This document shows, one piece after another, positions 59,870 through 64,000 of a DNA stretch of 64,000 nt. This DNA comes from Sabethes cyaneus. Lineage: Eukaryota > Arthropoda > Insecta > Diptera > Culicidae. The notes under the pieces are model-generated. The model did no database searches. It was not told where the DNA came from and saw only the letters and a list, made by a program, of their open reading frames with translations. The first letter of the stretch is position 1. Every line of letters begins with the position of its first letter. Location of the stretch: NCBI RefSeq assembly GCF_943734655.1, contig NC_071355.1, forward strand, positions 59,209,449-59,273,448, given 5' to 3'. The translations under genes were made by a program, and so were the position numbers.

Positions 59870-61180
59870 TCTAGCGGTCAAGCTTTTCACACTATTTAAC
59901 TTACCATCTTGCTCACTGCGCCCCTGGTCGTCTTGTTCCTACCGGATTTGAAGCGAACACTATCGTTGCCAGGTAGTTGTCCGGCATTCTTGCAACATGC
60001 CCTGGCCATCGGAACCGTCCAGCTTTAGCCACCTTTTTCGATACTGGGTTCGCCATAGAGATGTGAGAGTTCATGGTTCATCCTTCGCCTCCATACTCCG
60101 TTCTCTTGTACACCGCCGAAGATCTTTCTTAGCACTCGACTTTTGAAAACTCCGAGCACTCGCAGGTCCTTCTAAAGCATCTGTAGAGCACAACCGGTCT
60201 AATTAGCATTTTGTACAGTGTGCAGATTGTTCGACCACAAGTGTTTGTGAAGTCCGTGGTAGGTCCGACGTCCGCTGATAATACGCCTTTTACTTTCACG
60301 GCTGGTATTGTTGTCCTCTGTTGCCAGTGAGCCAAGGTATATGAACTCATCGACTACCTCAAACTCATCCCCGTCGATTACCCAAGTGGTGTCGCGCTCG
60401 GTCCCACCCGCCAGCGTATACATACTTTGTTTTAGACGTATTTATTTTCAACACAATCTTCTCTGATTCACGTTTTAGTCTGGTGCACTGATCTTCCACA
60501 GCCTCAAATGTTTTGCCTACAGCATCTGCGTAGTCAGCAATGCAGATAAATTGACTAGATTTATCGAAAATCGTGCCCCGCATTGCGATCGCCGCTCGTC
60601 TTATAACACCTTTAAGCGTAAGCGTTGAGTAGCAGGCAGGAAAGACCATCTCCTTGTCGAAATCCCCTGCGAGATTCGAATGGATCCGACAATCCACCCG
60701 AGATTCTCACACAGCACTGGATCCCATCCATCGTAGCCATGATAAATCTAGTAAGCTTACCCGGAAAGTCGTTTTCGTCCAAAATTTTCCATAGCTCCGT
60801 AGCCAACCTGATAACTTCCCACAAATCTATTGGCCATTGGCGATGGTCGATGGAAGATGTTTTGGGACCGCACTTTGTAGGTGGCATTCAGGATAGTGAT
60901 CGCTCGGTAGTTCTCACAATCCAGCCTATCGCCTGTTTTGTAGATATGGGAAATAACCCCGTCTTTTCACTCCACCGGTAGTCGTTCCGGTTCTCAAATC
61001 TTGACAATTAGTTGATGCAGTTGACTATGTTTGAAAGAATTACTACTTATGGTCATGTTCATGGAGACATCGAAGTTGAAAAGTCTTAGGCCGTTTTCGT
61101 TCGTTTACGGGTGTGCGCTTAATCGTTTAGTCACTCGTTTAAATTCCTCCTCCTGACCTCCTGAGTCTCCGATGACGATT
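59870..61180 (-). pseudogene. RTE-type LINE relic, RT to C-terminus
   Basis: Minus strand, right to left: RLATELWKILDENDFPGKLT and GIQCCVRISG, then FESRRGFRQGDGLSCLLLN (RT block 4) at about 60620-60800; the region of the FADD block reads FICIADYADAVGKTFEAVED, with the active site altered; EKIVLKINTSKTKY at about 60440-60470; DEFEVVDEFIYLGSLATEDN at 60300-60370; a decayed C-terminus (RWLKLDGSDGQG) to 59880. Frames are broken repeatedly. Confidence 0.7.
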
Positions 61181-61534
61181 TTTACATTATGTCATGGGCA
61201 GTGGTCGTAACTCAACGATAATAGATAGACAGGTTAGGAGGAAAAGGGGACATGAATATATTGGTAACGAAAACATAGTAAACAGTTCTGATGGTAACAA
61301 GCGCCACGTCACAACGTCGAAAGCTTCGTTATGTTTCCTAACTAAATATAGAAGTATTCGAGTTATTCGCAGTAAAAGATCTTTTTTGTATGATTGCGAT
61401 TGGAACGATAACCGATAGTCTCTCGAACAGCTACCATAAAGAAGTCAGAAATCTCCGATTTTGTAGTCTTTACTTTTAACTTTAATACTAGTTCCCGAAC
61501 AACAGTTACCAGGAATCTCGAATCTGTATATATA

Positions 61535-62504
61535 GGGGAAATGTGTATAATGTGCCCCCCCTAAGAATAAATGTATATATCTCCGTTATACTTCCCCAAA
61601 TTAACGTTACAACTACGTGTATATGTTGGTATTTAAGCTGACAACCAATTGCAATTGGTCATTTCATTTAGTATTGTGGAATAAACATGCTAGGAATTAT
61701 TTAATAAAAGCACCTAAATGTTGTGTTGCTCGTCTGCGCGGGGTAAAATGCCCCACCTGCGGTATAATATGCCCAATGCGGTAATTTGAGTATTTCTACC
61801 AGTGACAGACCAACTCTATTTTGTAGAAAGTAAAACTATTTCCTTTGTTTTGCAAAATATCGTTATTTTATGTAAAATAAACCTAGTTTCGGCCTTCTGG
61901 TGCACTTTTTCTTTTCTGCGTGGGGCACATTATACCGAAGCTGTGGCATTTCGTACCACGTAGTTGAATTACCTGGAATTTGGACGTTGGCAATAAATTA
62001 TTCCCACCACGGTTACTCTACAATACTAAATGAATTAAATAATGGCAATTGACTTCAACTTAGATCTGTTTACATATGTTTATAGCCACATTTGCAAGGG
62101 GGGCAAATTGCACCACCGCAAGTGGGGCATTTTGGCCTGCTTTTACTTATTTGAAAAAATATTAAATGCTAAAGCAAATAAAGCGTTTCAAACCGCCATT
62201 TTTGGCAGGGATGTCTTTTTGAAGTTCACTTTACGCAATCGAATCGCAACAACCGGTTATTTACAGATTTTGACAAGAAAATAGCTTATGGAAATGACGC
62301 CAAAAGTTACATCGGAAGCTGCTCAAAAACAAATTTATTTTTGTTTTGTTTTTACAGCATGTGACAACTGTCATACTTGCATAGTAGGCTAGTTCCATCA
62401 AATACTATGGTTTCTGGGTGGTTTTGCATTTTGATTTCGCTTGTTTAGCGAAAAACGAAGGGGGGGCACATTGGCCAGGGGGGGCACGTTATACACAATT
62501 CCCC
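61535..62504. mobile_element. TA-flanked 0.97-kb element with iterated GGGGCA motifs
   Basis: Inverted ends GGGGAAATGTGTATAATGTG and GGGGAATTGTGTATAACGTG lead into CCCCCCC. TA lies at both borders (61533-61534 and 62505-62506). Inside, GGGGCA/TGCCCC words recur (about 61740-61780, 61922, 62100-62135, 62460). No frame with motifs. Its layout parallels the element at 27844-29228. Confidence 0.7.
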
Positions 62505-63002
62505 TACTTTACTGGTTGATGATTGAAAAATTTCCCTTCCCATCACACGGAACTGTGAATCGAGATCCTTCATCGGATTGCACTCAACACCAAAAGCACA
62601 CGACGTGATAGGTGTCTTGGAATTTGCCAAAAAATCCTTCATTTCTAGCTGGTCTGGTAAATAAACCTTTACCTGGTCTGGTAAATAAATAGACGCTACC
62701 GATTCGCTGAACCATCATGACAAACGATTTCGTCCGCGACAACGAGCGAATACTTCCAAAAAATAATTCCGGTTTAACTAGCGGAACCTTCCAATCCGCC
62801 CAGAGTGCTTCGTGTCTAGATAGAAGTAGATCGCATTTTTAGCAGCCAGTGGAACTTTTAGTGAATTTGATATTTGAATTCTGCAAACGGTGGTTACCAA
62901 AACAAACGTTGTGACGAAATCCCCGATCGCTTTGATTGCTCTTCTTGTATGTATACGAAACACGTGCTATTTTTTAATATTTTTTCCAATACTAAACCAT
63001 CA
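62505..63002. other. intergenic DNA, nothing recognised
   Basis: A 14-base direct repeat TGGTCTGGTAAATAAA occurs twice at 62651 and 62673. No other structure was seen. Confidence 0.3.
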
Positions 63003-63650
63003 TCTGCCTAACCTGTGCTTTATTATCATTGGTCGTAACTGCGCATAAAATTCGTCTTTGTCATCATCGGTACACCTTGGAAGTAGGGCTGTGTAATCTG
63101 CACATTCGGGGTTGATCGGCCACCACCTATAAAAGCTGTGCCCAGCTCGTGTGTATTGCAGCAGCTCTGGTAGATGGTATGATCATCTCTATACGTACGT
63201 ATCATCGTTTCTTTCCAGCATACCTCTTGGAGCGTTACGATGTCGAACTTGCGGCTCTTCATTTCTTTAGAAAGCACGTGGGTACTTCCGAGGAAATTTA
63301 GAGACCGACAGTTCCATGTTCTTAAATTCCAATCGATAGTCCGTTTTCGTCGCCTGGGTCTTTGCCGATTGTTCCGATTAGAGTTATTATTACTTACGGA
63401 GTTCATTGCTTAGGTTTTTTAGTGGTTCAGGATTGCACAGGCCACAATCCCCACAGTGTCGCCGTAGTACCAACGTAGCTCGAAGGAGCCCTCCTTCCCT
63501 GTCAGCATACGACCTTGGTTTCCACCGGGGCTTGTTATCCGATCTCCGCCGAGGTTGCTCATATCCCGGCTGATACCACGAGGAGGTAGGGTAGGAGTTG
63601 CTGGGTAAGAAGCCATGGACCACTGTTCACAGTTCAAAGAAGCCATAGAT
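63003..63650 (-). pseudogene. 5' end of an RTE-type LINE (leader frame and endonuclease start)
   Basis: A leader frame on the minus strand (MASLNCEQWSMASYPATPTL, then GSFELRWYYGDTVGIVACAI) runs from 63646. It is followed by a frame from 63406 with NLRTWNCRSLNFLGSTHVLS and FDIVTLQEVCWKET, the TWN-x-R-S-L and L-Q-E-x-x-W blocks of APE-type endonucleases, then HELGTAFIGGG. The frame ends at 63026, before the catalytic core is complete, so the copy is cut off. The unbroken 126-codon endonuclease frame suggests it is younger than the other LINE relics here. Confidence 0.65.
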
Positions 63651-64000
63651 ACTGTTATGTTGATTTTCTGCTGTTTTGGTGATTTTTAAAAATTCCACAA
63701 CATGGTGTCAAATTCATCGTCAATTTTTCGTCAGTAAAACGTTTGTGTCGCCTACAGGCACTTCAAATAAAAGAAGCCTAATATACATTTTTTATAGCAA
63801 AATGAACAATAAGGAAACAAAATAATCGATTTATGATGACTAGTTTTGTTTATCTTACTTATTACCACATTATTTGTAAAACAAGTACTTAAACGGGGTA
63901 GCTTGCAACAGCTGGTAGATATAAAAAGCTGTGTTCCGTTAACTTCAAGAGGCAAGTTATCATTTAATTTTGCATCAAACAATACTAAAGCACACCTGAA
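63651..64000. other. A/T-rich flank at the window end
   Basis: No recognised gene or repeat. A minus-strand frame at 63752-63982 has no motif. Confidence 0.3.

Overview
This window looks like nuclear DNA of a culicine mosquito, most likely Aedes and possibly Culex. The grounds are a CLIP-domain serine protease of mosquito type with three short introns (56-61 bp) and one of 12.8 kb, a broken mariner-like transposase with the DD37E-type motifs known from mosquitoes, several RTE-type LINE relics, tRNA-derived SINEs and many miniature inverted-repeat elements. The genus is an inference. Nothing bacterial, no CRISPR array and no virus-derived gene was recognised.

One complete protein gene is well supported: a secreted CLIP serine protease on the + strand. 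It has five exons (2575-2647, 2709-2872, 15661-15926, 15983-16275, 16335-16636) that join in frame to 365 codons. A TATA box and initiator with canonical spacing lie at 2172-2206. Intron 2 (2873-15660) is a stack of nested transposons. A possible signal-peptide first exon (18530-18578) and a possible initiator/DPE promoter with a 5' UTR-like exon (25959-26532) hint at other genes whose bodies are not visible here.

Layout. 0-0.4 kb: LINE endonuclease fragment interrupted by a SINE. 2.2-16.6 kb: protease gene; its large intron holds a pair of 0.46-0.48 kb MITEs flanking a TTAA-flanked element (3.8-6.1 kb), a SINE (7.8 kb), and two head-to-tail copies of one element (8.14-14.15 kb), each interrupted by further insertions, plus a 142-bp minisatellite. 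16.8-18.0 kb: hAT-type element with perfect 16-bp TIRs and an 8-bp target duplication, carrying a LINE fragment. 20.8-31 kb: small TTAA MITE, degenerate TCACT repeats, then two near-identical 1.28-kb TA-flanked elements in inverted orientation (21.9 and 29.7 kb) around a DD37E relic, a hammerhead-like RNA motif and a 1.39-kb element. 31-38 kb: a SINE with long target duplication and a second inverted pair of about 0.68-kb elements. 38-53 kb: MITEs, a 1-kb adenine-poor tract running into a perfect 63-unit TAC microsatellite, and large stretches with nothing recognisable. 53-64 kb: three LINE relics on the minus strand, an inverted-repeat element with a hammerhead-like motif in each arm, and a TA-flanked element with iterated GGGGCA motifs.

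The most unusual signals are the hammerhead-like motifs with palindromic stem III, the two sets of long inverted TE pairs that could give dsRNA if transcribed through, and the recurrence of transposase-less TA- and TTAA-flanked elements. I do not see a clear new multi-gene system. TE family names are assigned from termini, target duplications and protein motifs read by eye, not from database matches.
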